Source of the DNA: Candidatus Woesearchaeota archaeon
Lineage (GTDB): Archaea > Nanobdellota > Nanobdellia > Woesearchaeales > ARS49
Length of the DNA stretch: 34,971 bases
Direction of reading: 5' to 3'
Assembly (NCBI GenBank): GCA_016215315.1
Contig: JACRKG010000052.1
Span: 1 to 34,971 of the forward strand
Position 1 is the first letter of the stretch; the number at the start of each line of letters is the position of its first letter. Under the pieces are notes generated by a model. That model made no database searches, had not been told where the DNA came from, and was given only the letters and a program-made list of their open reading frames with translations. Of this stretch, positions 24,474-32,687 are shown piece by piece. The position numbers were made by a program, and so were the translations under genes.

Positions 24474-25595
24474 ATGGTAATCGAAGAAATAATTGGGCAA
24501 ACAAACAATGAAGAAGAATCAAAAAAATTGATTCAGCAATGGAGAGGCATCAAGAAATTATGTGAGAAATTACTTTTAGGAATTTTTGGAACTACAGTAT
24601 TGTTTACCTCTTTTTACACCGTCCCAGCAGATTCTGTGGGAGTTGTTAGAAGATTTGGAGCTTATACTAGAACAACAGAACCTGGACTACACTTTAAAGT
24701 ACCTCTTGGGGTTGAAAGTGCAGATAAAGTTCCAGTAAAAAAAGTTCAAAAAGAAGAATTCGGGTTTAGAACTCTTAAAGCAGGAGTTGATACTCAATTC
24801 TTGAATAAAGATAATGTAGGCCAAGTTAGCAAGGATGATTTAATTAAATTTGTTGAAGACAATGAAAAAACTCCTTCAGAGAACTTAAGCGAACTCAGAG
24901 AACAAGCAAAGAGCATACTAAATTCAGAATATTTAATGCTCACTGGAGACTTAAATATGGCAGATGTTTCCTGGCTGGTCCAGTATCAAATCAAAGATCC
25001 GGTAGCATACCTATTTAACATTCAAGAACCTGGTCGCACAATCAGAGATTCTAGCCAAGCAGTAATGAGAGAAATAATAGGCAATGGAAGTATTGATGAA
25101 GCCATTACAATCGGAAGGATAGAAAATGAAAATAGTGCTAAAGAAAAATTACAACAACTACTAGACAATTATGATACGGGAATCCACATAGTTGCAGTAA
25201 AACTTCAATCATCCAACCCTCCGGAAAAAGTAAGACCTGCATTTAACAAAGTAAACGAATCAATGCAGCAAAAAGAACAAAAAATAAACAACGCAAGACA
25301 AGAATACAATACAATAATTCCAAGAGCTATGGGAGAAGCGCAAAGAGAAATTGAAAACGCCCAAGGTTATGCAATAGAAAGAGTTAACGAAGCGCAAGGA
25401 GATGTTCAAAAATTTTTGAAACTCCTTGATGAATACAAGAAAGCCCCAGATATAACTAAGAAAAGACTTTATTTAGAAACAATGGCAAAATTATTGCCAA
25501 AAATAAAAGACAAAACAATTGTAGACGATAAAGGACTAGAATCTGGATTTTACAGAATGTTTAATCTAGATGTGAAAGGTGGTAAAAATGAATGA
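24474..25595 (+). CDS. SPFH/Band 7 protein, HflK-like
   Basis: This 373-residue protein has one N-terminal membrane helix (LLLGIFGTTVLFTSFYTV). The SPFH domain opens VPADSVGVVRRFGAYTRTTEPGLHFKVPLGV, and contains LMLTGDLNMADVSWLVQYQI, the HflK hallmark. A long coiled coil follows (about 255-330). HflK with HflC forms a membrane cage around the FtsH protease in bacteria. TATA-like CTTTTATAATT is about 25-30 bases before ATG. It is translationally coupled to the HflC-like gene (eight-base overlap). No ftsH gene is in the window. Confidence 0.88.
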   Translation: MVIEEIIGQTNNEEESKKLIQQWRGIKKLCEKLLLGIFGTTVLFTSFYTVPADSVGVVRRFGAYTRTTEPGLHFKVPLGVESADKVPVKKVQKEEFGFRTLKAGVDTQFLNKDNVGQVSKDDLIKFVEDNEKTPSENLSELREQAKSILNSEYLMLTGDLNMADVSWLVQYQIKDPVAYLFNIQEPGRTIRDSSQAVMREIIGNGSIDEAITIGRIENENSAKEKLQQLLDNYDTGIHIVAVKLQSSNPPEKVRPAFNKVNESMQQKEQKINNARQEYNTIIPRAMGEAQREIENAQGYAIERVNEAQGDVQKFLKLLDEYKKAPDITKKRLYLETMAKLLPKIKDKTIVDDKGLESGFYRMFNLDVKGGKNE

Positions 25596-26634
25596 AGAAC
25601 AAAATAAACCAAAAAGAAAATTAAGAAGATCAATAATTAAGACCGCTCTTTTAACTTTAGGTCTTATTACTGGTTTGTCTTCAGTTTACACAGTAGATCA
25701 GTCACAACAAGCAGTCATAACTCAGTTTGGAAGACCTGTAAAAGTAGTGTTAAATGCAAACGACGGAGATAATCTTAATGACTTAAAAGAATCATACAGA
25801 AAAGAAAACATAACTGTTGATGAAGGTCCAGGACTAAAATTCAAAATACCTTTCATTCAAGATGTTAAAAAATATGAGAAAAGACTCTTAAGATGGAATG
25901 GATTTCCTGAAGAAATACCTACAAAAGATAAAAAGTATATTTGGGTAGATTCAACAGCAAGATGGTATATTAGAGATCCACTACAATTCTTAAGAACTGT
26001 AGGAAGTTACGAACAAGCACAAGCAAGATTAGACGACACTATTGATTCAGCAACAAGAAACGCAATAACAAGAAGAGATTTATTAGAATTAGTTAGAAAT
26101 GATAATAGAGAAATGAATGTATCTGAAGAAGAATTAAGAAGCACAATAAATGTAGGAAGTATTCAGGAAGGAAGACAAGAAATCATCAATGAAATCACAA
26201 GAGTTTCAAAAGAATCTTGTGAAAAACACGGCATTCGTATCCATCCTGAAGGAATTGTGTTTAAAGGACTGGTCTACGTTGACAGTGTAAAACAAAAAGT
26301 AGAAGACAGAATGATTGCAGAAAGAGAAAGAATTGCAGCAAGATACATCTCAGAAGGAAACGGAGAATACGAAAAAATACTAGGAACAAAAGACAAAGAA
26401 ATGAAACAAATCCAATCTGAAGCATACAAACAAGCAAGAACTATTGAAGGAGAAGCAGATGCAGAAGCAGCAAGAATTTATGCAGAAGGATTTGGTTCGG
26501 ATCTAGAATTTTATGAATTCGTGAGAAAACTGCAACTTTATGAGAACTCACTAGAAGGAGCAAAACTAATAATAGGAACAGACAACCCCCTTTTAGAATT
26601 CATAAAAGGAAAAACAAGCAACGATGGACAATAA
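25588..26634 (+). CDS. SPFH/Band 7 protein, HflC-like
   Basis: About 348 residues from the ATG at 25588; GGTGG ends five bases before it. The GTG at 25579 is part of that motif and is rejected. The membrane helix is IKTALLTLGLITGLSSVYTV. The SPFH domain has VDQSQQAVITQFGRPVKVV and the HflC-type WVDSTARWYIRDPLQFLRTV. The coiled coil of charged Ala/Glu repeats (QARTIEGEADAEAARIYAEG) is typical of HflC. Bacterial-type HflKC pairs are not usual archaeal genes, so transfer from bacteria is possible. Confidence 0.88.
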   Translation: MNEEQNKPKRKLRRSIIKTALLTLGLITGLSSVYTVDQSQQAVITQFGRPVKVVLNANDGDNLNDLKESYRKENITVDEGPGLKFKIPFIQDVKKYEKRLLRWNGFPEEIPTKDKKYIWVDSTARWYIRDPLQFLRTVGSYEQAQARLDDTIDSATRNAITRRDLLELVRNDNREMNVSEEELRSTINVGSIQEGRQEIINEITRVSKESCEKHGIRIHPEGIVFKGLVYVDSVKQKVEDRMIAERERIAARYISEGNGEYEKILGTKDKEMKQIQSEAYKQARTIEGEADAEAARIYAEGFGSDLEFYEFVRKLQLYENSLEGAKLIIGTDNPLLEFIKGKTSNDGQ

Positions 26635-26704
26635 ACTGAATTTTTCTTTTTATTTTTTGTTTTTACCGCAAATTATTTAAATAAATCAGAGATTTAACTA
26701 ATTT

Positions 26705-27712
26705 ATGACCGGCCGCATAGATTATGAATTGGTTCAGAAAAAAGTAAAACTAGATATTAAAGATAGAAAGATTCTTTCATTACTGGCAGATAATTCTCGA
26801 ATGCCTCTTACAGAGATTGCTAAAAAAGTCCAATTATCCCGAGATTCAATTAATTACAGAATTAAAAGACTTCAGAAAGAAGGAGTTATTTTAAAATTCT
26901 TTTCACAACTAAATTATTCAAAACTAGGTTTTAAAAAGTTCATAATTTATTTGCTAGTTGACGAATCTGACAAGAAAGCACAACAGGAATTGCTAAAATT
27001 TTTGGAAGCGCATCCGAATGTTTTTAGCATTATTGAGTATAGCGCTCAGTGGGATTACGAAGTAAGACTAATAGCCAGAGATGTTTTTGAATTTGATCGG
27101 ATTTCTTTAGATATTGCTTCCAGATTTCCAAAACTAATATTAGAAAAAGACAGGTCTGTAATTTTGAGAAAATATAAAGCAAAATATTTACCTCCAATAA
27201 TTGATGAAAGAAAGTTTAAAGTTACTGCCGAAGAAAAGCTTTCAACAGAAAAATTAGATGACATAGATTTAAAAATTTTAAAGCTTTTAAGCGAGGACTG
27301 TAGAATTTCAACTTACGAGATATCCAACAAGGTAAAAATTAGTCCCGATACTGCAAGTTACCGAATTAAAAATTTAGTGAAGAAAGAAATAATAAGAAAA
27401 TTCACTTTATTAATTAATTTTTCAGCATTGAACTATAACTTTTACAGTTTTTGTTTTAATGTAAAAAAATTTGATAAAAACAACGAAGCAATGTTCGAAG
27501 AATTTGTACAACAACACCCAAATATTTTAAGAGCAGAGAAAACATTGGGAGATTGGGATTTAGTTTTGCATGTGCTTGCAAAAACTACTAAAGAGTATCA
27601 TTATCTTGTTAAAGAAATAAAAAACGTTTTCTCAGATATAGTTTACAATTATCAAACATGGATAGCATTCAAAGAACACATTTTCAAGACAATGCCTGAA
27701 GCAGTGAAATAG
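26705..27712 (+). CDS. Double Lrp/AsnC-type transcriptional regulator, paralogue 3
   Basis: This 335-residue protein has the same double plan. HTH 1 is MPLTEIAKKVQLSRDSINYR (about 35-54); RAM 1 ends near 150 and contains EYSAQWDYEVRLI. HTH 2 is ISTYEISNKVKISPDTASYR (about 199-218), and RAM 2 has KTLGDWDLVLHVL. TATA-like TTATTTAAATAA lies about 25-30 bases before the ATG, giving its own leaderless transcript after hflC. It is the third such gene in 20 kb. Unlike the other two it has no divergent partner. Confidence 0.82.
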   Translation: MTGRIDYELVQKKVKLDIKDRKILSLLADNSRMPLTEIAKKVQLSRDSINYRIKRLQKEGVILKFFSQLNYSKLGFKKFIIYLLVDESDKKAQQELLKFLEAHPNVFSIIEYSAQWDYEVRLIARDVFEFDRISLDIASRFPKLILEKDRSVILRKYKAKYLPPIIDERKFKVTAEEKLSTEKLDDIDLKILKLLSEDCRISTYEISNKVKISPDTASYRIKNLVKKEIIRKFTLLINFSALNYNFYSFCFNVKKFDKNNEAMFEEFVQQHPNILRAEKTLGDWDLVLHVLAKTTKEYHYLVKEIKNVFSDIVYNYQTWIAFKEHIFKTMPEAVK

Positions 27713-27729
27713 TTGAATAACCAATTGAT

Positions 27730-28020
27730 TTATTCATTTGAACCCCCGCCAGATTTAGGTGGAGCATGCCTGAATTTTAAATATTTCTTGCCGTCTTCTT
27801 CACCAGCAGTAACAGTCCACTTTTGTTTTGTATACAAGCCAACTAATTCTTCAAATACAGGTTTTCTTAAATTTGCAATAAAGCTAGGTAATGGAAAAGT
27901 CACTTGACCGCTTCCTTGATAATTTCCTTTTAAGAATTTGTCTATTTGAAATTCCGCATCTTTAATTAATGCCGTTTCAGCATCAGATGGTTTCATTAAT
28001 TCTAGTGGTGAGATTGCCAT
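27730..28020 (-). CDS. Hypothetical 96-residue protein
   Basis: No family is recognised. The protein is small and soluble. The N-terminus is helical (LELMKPSDAETALIKDAEFQ), then VTFPLPSFIANLRKPVFEEL and a strand-rich end (KKYLKFRHAPPKSGGG). A winged-helix-like fold is possible for 45-85 but unsupported. A TATA-like ATTTAAAAAG lies about 30-40 bases before the ATG. It is convergent with the Lrp-like gene, ending 17 bases from it. Confidence 0.6.
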   Translation of the reverse strand: MAISPLELMKPSDAETALIKDAEFQIDKFLKGNYQGSGQVTFPLPSFIANLRKPVFEELVGLYTKQKWTVTAGEEDGKKYLKFRHAPPKSGGGSNE

Positions 28021-28099
28021 TTTGTTTTTATCTCGATAAAAACAAACACCCTTTTTAAATGTTTCGTTTTAACACCACCTGAGAGTAGTAAAATAAGAA

Positions 28100-28236
28100 A
28101 GAATTATAAATAAATGGTTTCTAACTTGCTTAAATCATATTTATTGGGGGAGAATTTTTTATTGGCCTGAACGCAAGTGAGGGCCAATAAAAAATTCAGT
28201 AAACAAAATACACAAATAACATTTATTTAGTTGAGG
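28100..28236 (+). promoter_or_regulatory. Leader of the kinase gene with a 16-bp hairpin
   Basis: The TATA-like AATTATAAATAA (28100-28111) would start a transcript near 28132, leaving a leader of about 114 bases. In it, GAATTTTTTATTGGCC (28152-28167) pairs exactly with 28182-28197 across a 14-base loop. GAGGT (28233-28237) is a Shine-Dalgarno nine bases before ATG. Most first genes here are leaderless, so a structured leader suggests post-transcriptional control. Confidence 0.55.
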
Positions 28237-28245
28237 TAAATCAAA

Positions 28246-29661
28246 ATGATGATGAAACAAGTAAATCCTTTGGAAAGAATAACTTATGATGGCGTTGAAG
28301 AAGGAGATTATGAAATTCAAGCTTACCTTGCTGCTTCATTTGGAGCTCCAGCGTCTGCACCAAAAACTTTAAGCGGTAACACTTTAGATGATGCTTTAAG
28401 TGATAGCTGCGATGGTTGTGAAAAACAAGAAAGTTTGCCTCAATCAGATGCCCTGCCCAAGAGTTTTAGATCTTCAGGTCCTAAAAGAATGTCTTCAGCA
28501 AGTCCTAGAAGTGCTTCGCTTTCTTTTGGTCGTTCTGCTTCTAGCAGTAAACCTGAAGGAGTTCTTAGATTAGAAAATGTTTTGTCGCAAGCTTACCAAA
28601 CACCAGTTAGCATTACTAGAGTTAGAGAATTAAGAGTGACTAAAAAAGAAGTTAAAGAAGTATTCTTTTCATTGAATGGAGGAATTACTAAAGCATGGGT
28701 TTTCAAAGCCGATCCTAAAAAGACCACCAGAGAATTAATTGCGTATCAAATTGTTTACGAACAAGGAGTACCTACTGGAAAACCTATTGGTTTCAAAACA
28801 GAAAATCCTAACGCTAACTATCCTTTTGACGTTGCAGTTCTTGGAGGAGTTGTTGAGCATGCTGGAGAGCCTTACAATGAATTCTTAAGAAACATGGAAC
28901 TAGACCCTAAATTAGTTTTCGAAACAGGTCTTAATGTTGTTAAGCGAATTGCAGAATATCAAGTTAAGTTAACACTAGCTCTTGAAGAATTCAAAAGAAG
29001 GGGAGTTGATTTAGAAACTGCCAGTCCTAAAAAAGAATTAAAAAACAGATTATTGCTAGCTTTAAGAATTAATGAAAAAAACGCAGGCGGTTTAATTAAG
29101 GCTTGTGAAGCTTTATACAAAAAACAAAGTGGAGTAAGAGTTGTTTCTCATGAAGATATTCACACTGGAAATATCGTTACTGTTACTCAAGTAGATCCTG
29201 GAACAAATTTACCAAAAACAAGCTTTAAGCATTTTGGTTTTATTGATTGGGAAGAAATTGGCTTAGACAATCCTTTTAGCGATGTTGTTGATTTTTGCTT
29301 GCATCACGATAGACAAGCTTTGAAAGTTTGCGATGGATACAAATCAGATTTTCGCAGAATGAAAAAAGTTTACTCAGATTATTTTACGAGTTTAGCAACT
29401 GTCAATGAACTAAAAGTAAGTGCAAAACTCAACAATACAGATTCATTAATTCAAACTGCATTATGGAATTTGTACGAAATGTACGATCCTGTAAGAATAG
29501 ATAAACAAGATATTGAAGAAAAAGCAAGACTACACTGCAAAACATTAATCAAAAATTTGAATGACTTAGAAAAGAAAGGTTTCAAAGAAGCAGAACAAAT
29601 AAGAAGAGAACTTAGAGGATTGCTTGGCAGAGAGAAATATTTAAGTGGAATTCTGAAGTAA
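28246..29661 (+). CDS. Aminoglycoside-phosphotransferase-like kinase with Ser-rich N-terminus
   Basis: This 471-residue protein has an N-terminal region (about 30-105) with a CDGC motif at 55-58 and a Ser/Arg/Pro-rich, probably disordered stretch. From about 110 it has a kinase-like lobe (AWVFKAD, Lys154; Glu163 in TTRELIAYQIVYEQG). The catalytic loop is SHEDIHTGNIV (His302, Asp304, Asn309), and the metal site is FIDWEE (Asp334), as in APH/choline-kinase-like enzymes. The substrate is unknown. It lies in a leadered transcript with a strong hairpin. Confidence 0.82.
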   Translation: MMMKQVNPLERITYDGVEEGDYEIQAYLAASFGAPASAPKTLSGNTLDDALSDSCDGCEKQESLPQSDALPKSFRSSGPKRMSSASPRSASLSFGRSASSSKPEGVLRLENVLSQAYQTPVSITRVRELRVTKKEVKEVFFSLNGGITKAWVFKADPKKTTRELIAYQIVYEQGVPTGKPIGFKTENPNANYPFDVAVLGGVVEHAGEPYNEFLRNMELDPKLVFETGLNVVKRIAEYQVKLTLALEEFKRRGVDLETASPKKELKNRLLLALRINEKNAGGLIKACEALYKKQSGVRVVSHEDIHTGNIVTVTQVDPGTNLPKTSFKHFGFIDWEEIGLDNPFSDVVDFCLHHDRQALKVCDGYKSDFRRMKKVYSDYFTSLATVNELKVSAKLNNTDSLIQTALWNLYEMYDPVRIDKQDIEEKARLHCKTLIKNLNDLEKKGFKEAEQIRRELRGLLGREKYLSGILK

Positions 29662-29978
29662 GAATTTTTTGAAGTGAATTTATTTTATTGTTAAAACTCA
29701 GTTGGTCTTTTCATGTTTCTTAAATTTTCTTCTTACCGAACGCTCGCTTTTTGTGCTTGTCGAGTTTTATTCGGGTCTTAGCGTTCGGAACATTGACCCT
29801 GCTGCGCAGAAATTGATAATAAACGAGTCACTAGTATGCACACCAGAAACTCTTCAATCAGTTATGATTTGTAATTGCCGCCAAAAGCATTACAAGACTC
29901 AACTAGCAAACTTAGTGAGGCGGCTGAAACTCATAATTTCACAAACTTTAAAGCTGTTAAGCACAATATCATCCATAA
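29662..29978. other. Structured 317-base intergenic stretch
   Basis: No supportable gene. CCGAACGCT (29736-29744) pairs exactly with AGCGTTCGG (29780-29788). Downstream, GCCGCC (29877-29882) pairs with GGCGGC (29919-29924), again spanning 48 bases as at 9490-9537. TTATGA (29862-29867) pairs with TCATAA (29931-29936), giving a two-part stem with an internal loop, and CTCA/TGAG lies inside. These GC-rich stems in AT-rich DNA suggest a folded RNA. A TATA-like CTTTAAAG (about 29944-29951) serves the next gene. An open frame from 29702 is rejected. Confidence 0.45.
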
Positions 29979-30386
29979 ATGGAAAGCTTACGAGAACGAA
30001 TCAAAGCAATGGAAAATCTTTCAGAATACGTTGGAAAAACCATAACTGTAACTTACATTGATCAGTTTAACAAACAAGACTCTATTACTGGAAATTTAGA
30101 TGAAGTAACACCTTATCACAATCTTGAAATAACCAATTGGGAAAGTTTGGCTGGGAAAAAATACAAGTCCACTACAGGAATTCCTTTTGTAGGTTCACCT
30201 GATGCCATAACGTCAATTGCTGATGAAAACGGCAAAGTTATTTATAATAACGAAAATGTTTATCCATTCTATAATCCTTTTTTCTATCCTAACCTAGACA
30301 AAGATGGAATACTCCGCATAGGAATTAATTATAAAAAAGGAGTAGCTCACACTAAAAAAGTTAGAAAATTGAGTTTTGGGAAATAA
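29979..30386 (+). CDS. Hypothetical 135-residue protein
   Basis: No family is recognised. The protein is soluble, with a strand-rich SH3-like opening (KTITVTYIDQFNKQDSITGN, then LDEVTPYHNLEIT) and an aromatic stretch (YPFYNPFFYPN) near 94-104. This could be a small nucleic-acid- or peptide-binding fold, but that is a guess. ATG at 29979 is about 30 bases after a TATA-like box. ATG at 30012 (MENLSEYVGK) is a possible shorter start. Confidence 0.6.
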   Translation: MESLRERIKAMENLSEYVGKTITVTYIDQFNKQDSITGNLDEVTPYHNLEITNWESLAGKKYKSTTGIPFVGSPDAITSIADENGKVIYNNENVYPFYNPFFYPNLDKDGILRIGINYKKGVAHTKKVRKLSFGK

Positions 30387-30410
30387 AAATAACAACAGGA
30401 AAAACAAATT

Positions 30411-31316
30411 TTACAGAACTAAAGCGAAATACCCACCTGCACCCTCATATGTTTTCTGAATTATGTTAACTAAATGATGTAAAAAAACGGACTCTTTTCC
30501 TTTTGTTTTTTCCATTTCTTTCTGGTATTTGTCCACTAATTCTTTTCTTCCTAAATATAATTTCTTTTTTAGTTTTGAATCAAACTTGTAGAACATGTGG
30601 TAAAATGCCAAATAGTAATCAACTGTTTCTTTGAAGTATTCTAAGAATTTCTTGTCTAAAGGTTTATTATTATCCTTTAACAAATCACAAACATACTTGA
30701 ATTCGTCAGCAATTCTTTCAATGTTTTTAACTATTTCATACATTTGCATTGTCCTTCTAGGAATTTTGTATCCTTTTTTGTTAAGAATTCTTATGCAAAC
30801 ATCAGTAAACTTGTTATTCAGTGATTCCATATTTCTTGTTTCTTTTAATTTAGCATATTGCTTGCTTTCTAGTAGTTCAATAATATTAGCAGCCATTTCA
30901 TTAGTTATTAAGAAGGATTTTCTGAGAAGAACATCAAATTCGGATTCTAAAGTTGTTGCAATGCTTTTAATGAATACTTTGTTTGCTTTTTGATCGATTA
31001 TTTCGTAACCAATGCAGCCAGGGATCCTTTCTCTTATTTCCTCAAATGTTTTGCTGTCCTCATAAGTTATTTCTATGTCATCATACCCCAATTGATACAA
31101 ATGAGATAAATTATTTTTAGTAAAAATACCATAATCGCTTGTTGAAACAACTTTTTTTGAAATAGCAACAGATTTATCCGTTGAAACTAGCAAAGTATCT
31201 CCCGTTTCTTCAATGTTTATTTCTTCACCTTTTTTTAAGTTAAATTTGTCAACCCATTTAACGGGCAATGTTACTGTGAGTGAACTTGAACCGTGCTGAA
31301 CTATTCTTCGCTTCAT
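30411..31316 (-). CDS. phoU: PhoU-family regulator with N-terminal SpoVT/AbrB domain
   Basis: About 301 residues from the ATG at 31316, 25-30 bases after the TATA-like TTTATATAT; an in-frame TTG at 31325 is rejected. The N-terminus is a SpoVT/AbrB domain (RRIVQHGSSSLTVTLPVKWV, then DKFNLKKGEEI). The C-terminal two-thirds is PhoU-like helical bundles (MAANIIELLESKQYAKLKET; MYEIVKNIERIADEF). This fusion is the usual archaeal PhoU, linked to control of phosphate uptake. No Pst transporter genes are in the window. Confidence 0.85.
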   Translation of the reverse strand: MKRRIVQHGSSSLTVTLPVKWVDKFNLKKGEEINIEETGDTLLVSTDKSVAISKKVVSTSDYGIFTKNNLSHLYQLGYDDIEITYEDSKTFEEIRERIPGCIGYEIIDQKANKVFIKSIATTLESEFDVLLRKSFLITNEMAANIIELLESKQYAKLKETRNMESLNNKFTDVCIRILNKKGYKIPRRTMQMYEIVKNIERIADEFKYVCDLLKDNNKPLDKKFLEYFKETVDYYLAFYHMFYKFDSKLKKKLYLGRKELVDKYQKEMEKTKGKESVFLHHLVNIIQKTYEGAGGYFALVL

Positions 31317-31350
31317 AAAAAGCACTAAAATGTAGCAAATATATAAACTT

Positions 31351-31428
31351 TTCTAAAAAGTACACCTTTTTTCTAAAAATACACAATTGTGTACTAGAAT
31401 GTATATTACACCCATTAAATATATACTG
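31351..31428. promoter_or_regulatory. Divergent promoter region with palindrome and direct repeat
   Basis: TACACAATTGTGTA (31380-31393) is a perfect 14-base palindrome. TTCTAAAAAGTACAC (31351-31365) and TTCTAAAAATACAC (31371-31384) form a near-perfect direct repeat that runs into it. PhoU starts at 31316 with its TATA-like box at about 31339-31350. The plus-strand gene has ATTAAATATATAC at about 31415-31427. Regulation of both genes by one factor is plausible. Confidence 0.55.
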
Positions 31429-31477
31429 AAGCCAGTCATTCTTAGTTTAGATTAAAAGTTTACAGGAGGAAATAAAA

Positions 31478-32626
31478 ATGAAAAATGAAAAAACAAATTG
31501 CGGACATTATGATCCGTCTAACTATCTAGAACACCGCCCTAGAGGATTAATAATACCAGAAAACTATGCACAACACAGTGTTGATGTTGGTGGATTAACA
31601 ATAAGCTTCCAGAGAACTGTTAGAGTTCCTGAAGGGAAATTGAACAGTTTACCTGCTGGCTTAGGAAATTTTCCAGTTTACAAAGTAAGCGATTTTGATA
31701 AAACTGCTCCTAAAGAATGGAACAGAGAAGGATATTTTATTCCAATGTATGCTCAAGAAGCTATGTGGATGAGTTTCGGACATTCTGATGCACCTAAAGC
31801 ATTGGTTGTTGGTGCAGGAAACATTAACGCAATTACAGGAAAGCCTTTTGATCCAAGCAAAACAAACAAAAGAGCTCAATCAGGATTAGACCTAAAATTA
31901 GAAAAAGAACAAAACTACATGGTTACTCCAACACAACCTTGGCTTGACGGTTGGAAAGCTGAAGACGGTAAAGTTTACCAATTTGTTGCTGCAGAATTAG
32001 GTAGTGGACAAACTGTTGAAGGACAAATAACTGGTGAAGAAACCGCAGGAGGAATACAATTTATAGTTTACGACGCACTAAAAGATAAATTACCTAAAAT
32101 AGAAAGACCTCATTTACAAACACTCGGAGGTTATGGTGGCGTTTTAGAGAGTTTTGCTTGTTGTGATAGTGCTCCAAAAGCTTTGAGATGCGCAGGTAAT
32201 TCAGTTCAAAGCATGGGTTTAGGTAGGGGTGGAGAAATCGACCAAAAAGTTTACCCTGATCCTTACGGTTTAGAAGTTTGGAAGAAAAAACCTACAGCAG
32301 TAGAATTAATCCATATTGTTTCAAGTGAAGACTTTGAAAAAGTAACAGGATACAAAGCTCCATCAACACCAGTAACTTTTGAAACTTATCAAAGACTAGG
32401 TTATCCTTGGTTTGAATTATTTGACAAACACTACAAAGACACTGAAGGAAGTGATGTTTTTGGAAATCTTAAACCAGTCGATGGCGGACAAAAAGATCCT
32501 TTCAACAAGTTACAACCAAAGAAAGACAAGCTAACCAAACTATTAGACTCCGCAGACTTAGATAAACTGCAACCACATGAACAAAAAGGAACTGGTGCTT
32601 TGAATCCAAAATATAAAAAATATTAA
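31478..32626 (+). CDS. Conserved protein of unknown function (widespread bacterial-type family)
   Basis: This 382-residue soluble protein has no signal or membrane segment. Blocks such as YQFVAAELGSGQTVEGQITG, GEETAGGIQFIVYD and MGLGRGGEIDQKVYPDPYG recall an uncharacterised family that I know from actinobacteria and proteobacteria. No catalytic motif is evident. The start is well supported: AGGAGG lies about nine bases before the ATG, with a leader of about 30 bases, suggesting strong expression. The C-terminal 50 residues are Lys/Asp-rich. Bacterial origin by transfer is possible. Confidence 0.7.
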   Translation: MKNEKTNCGHYDPSNYLEHRPRGLIIPENYAQHSVDVGGLTISFQRTVRVPEGKLNSLPAGLGNFPVYKVSDFDKTAPKEWNREGYFIPMYAQEAMWMSFGHSDAPKALVVGAGNINAITGKPFDPSKTNKRAQSGLDLKLEKEQNYMVTPTQPWLDGWKAEDGKVYQFVAAELGSGQTVEGQITGEETAGGIQFIVYDALKDKLPKIERPHLQTLGGYGGVLESFACCDSAPKALRCAGNSVQSMGLGRGGEIDQKVYPDPYGLEVWKKKPTAVELIHIVSSEDFEKVTGYKAPSTPVTFETYQRLGYPWFELFDKHYKDTEGSDVFGNLKPVDGGQKDPFNKLQPKKDKLTKLLDSADLDKLQPHEQKGTGALNPKYKKY

Positions 32627-32671
32627 GCGCTTTGCGCTTTTTTATTTTTCATTTTTTCTGAAAGAAAAAAT
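32625..32671 (+). terminator. Two hairpins between the unknown-function gene and its downstream paralogues
   Basis: AAGCGC (32625-32630), TTT, GCGCTT (32634-32639), then a T-rich run (TTTTATTTTT), looks like an intrinsic terminator starting at the stop codon. A second perfect stem, ATTTTTTCT (32651-32659) with AGAAAAAAT (32663-32671), lies just before the Shine-Dalgarno GGAGG (32674-32678) of the next gene. The second could gate its translation. Confidence 0.55.
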
Positions 32672-32687
32672 TTGGAGGAATACAAAA

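Noticed and set aside
29702..30061. 119-codon open frame on the plus strand across the structured intergenic region
   Set aside because: It reads straight through the GC-rich hairpins, has no recognisable motifs and overlaps the better supported gene at 29979 in another frame.
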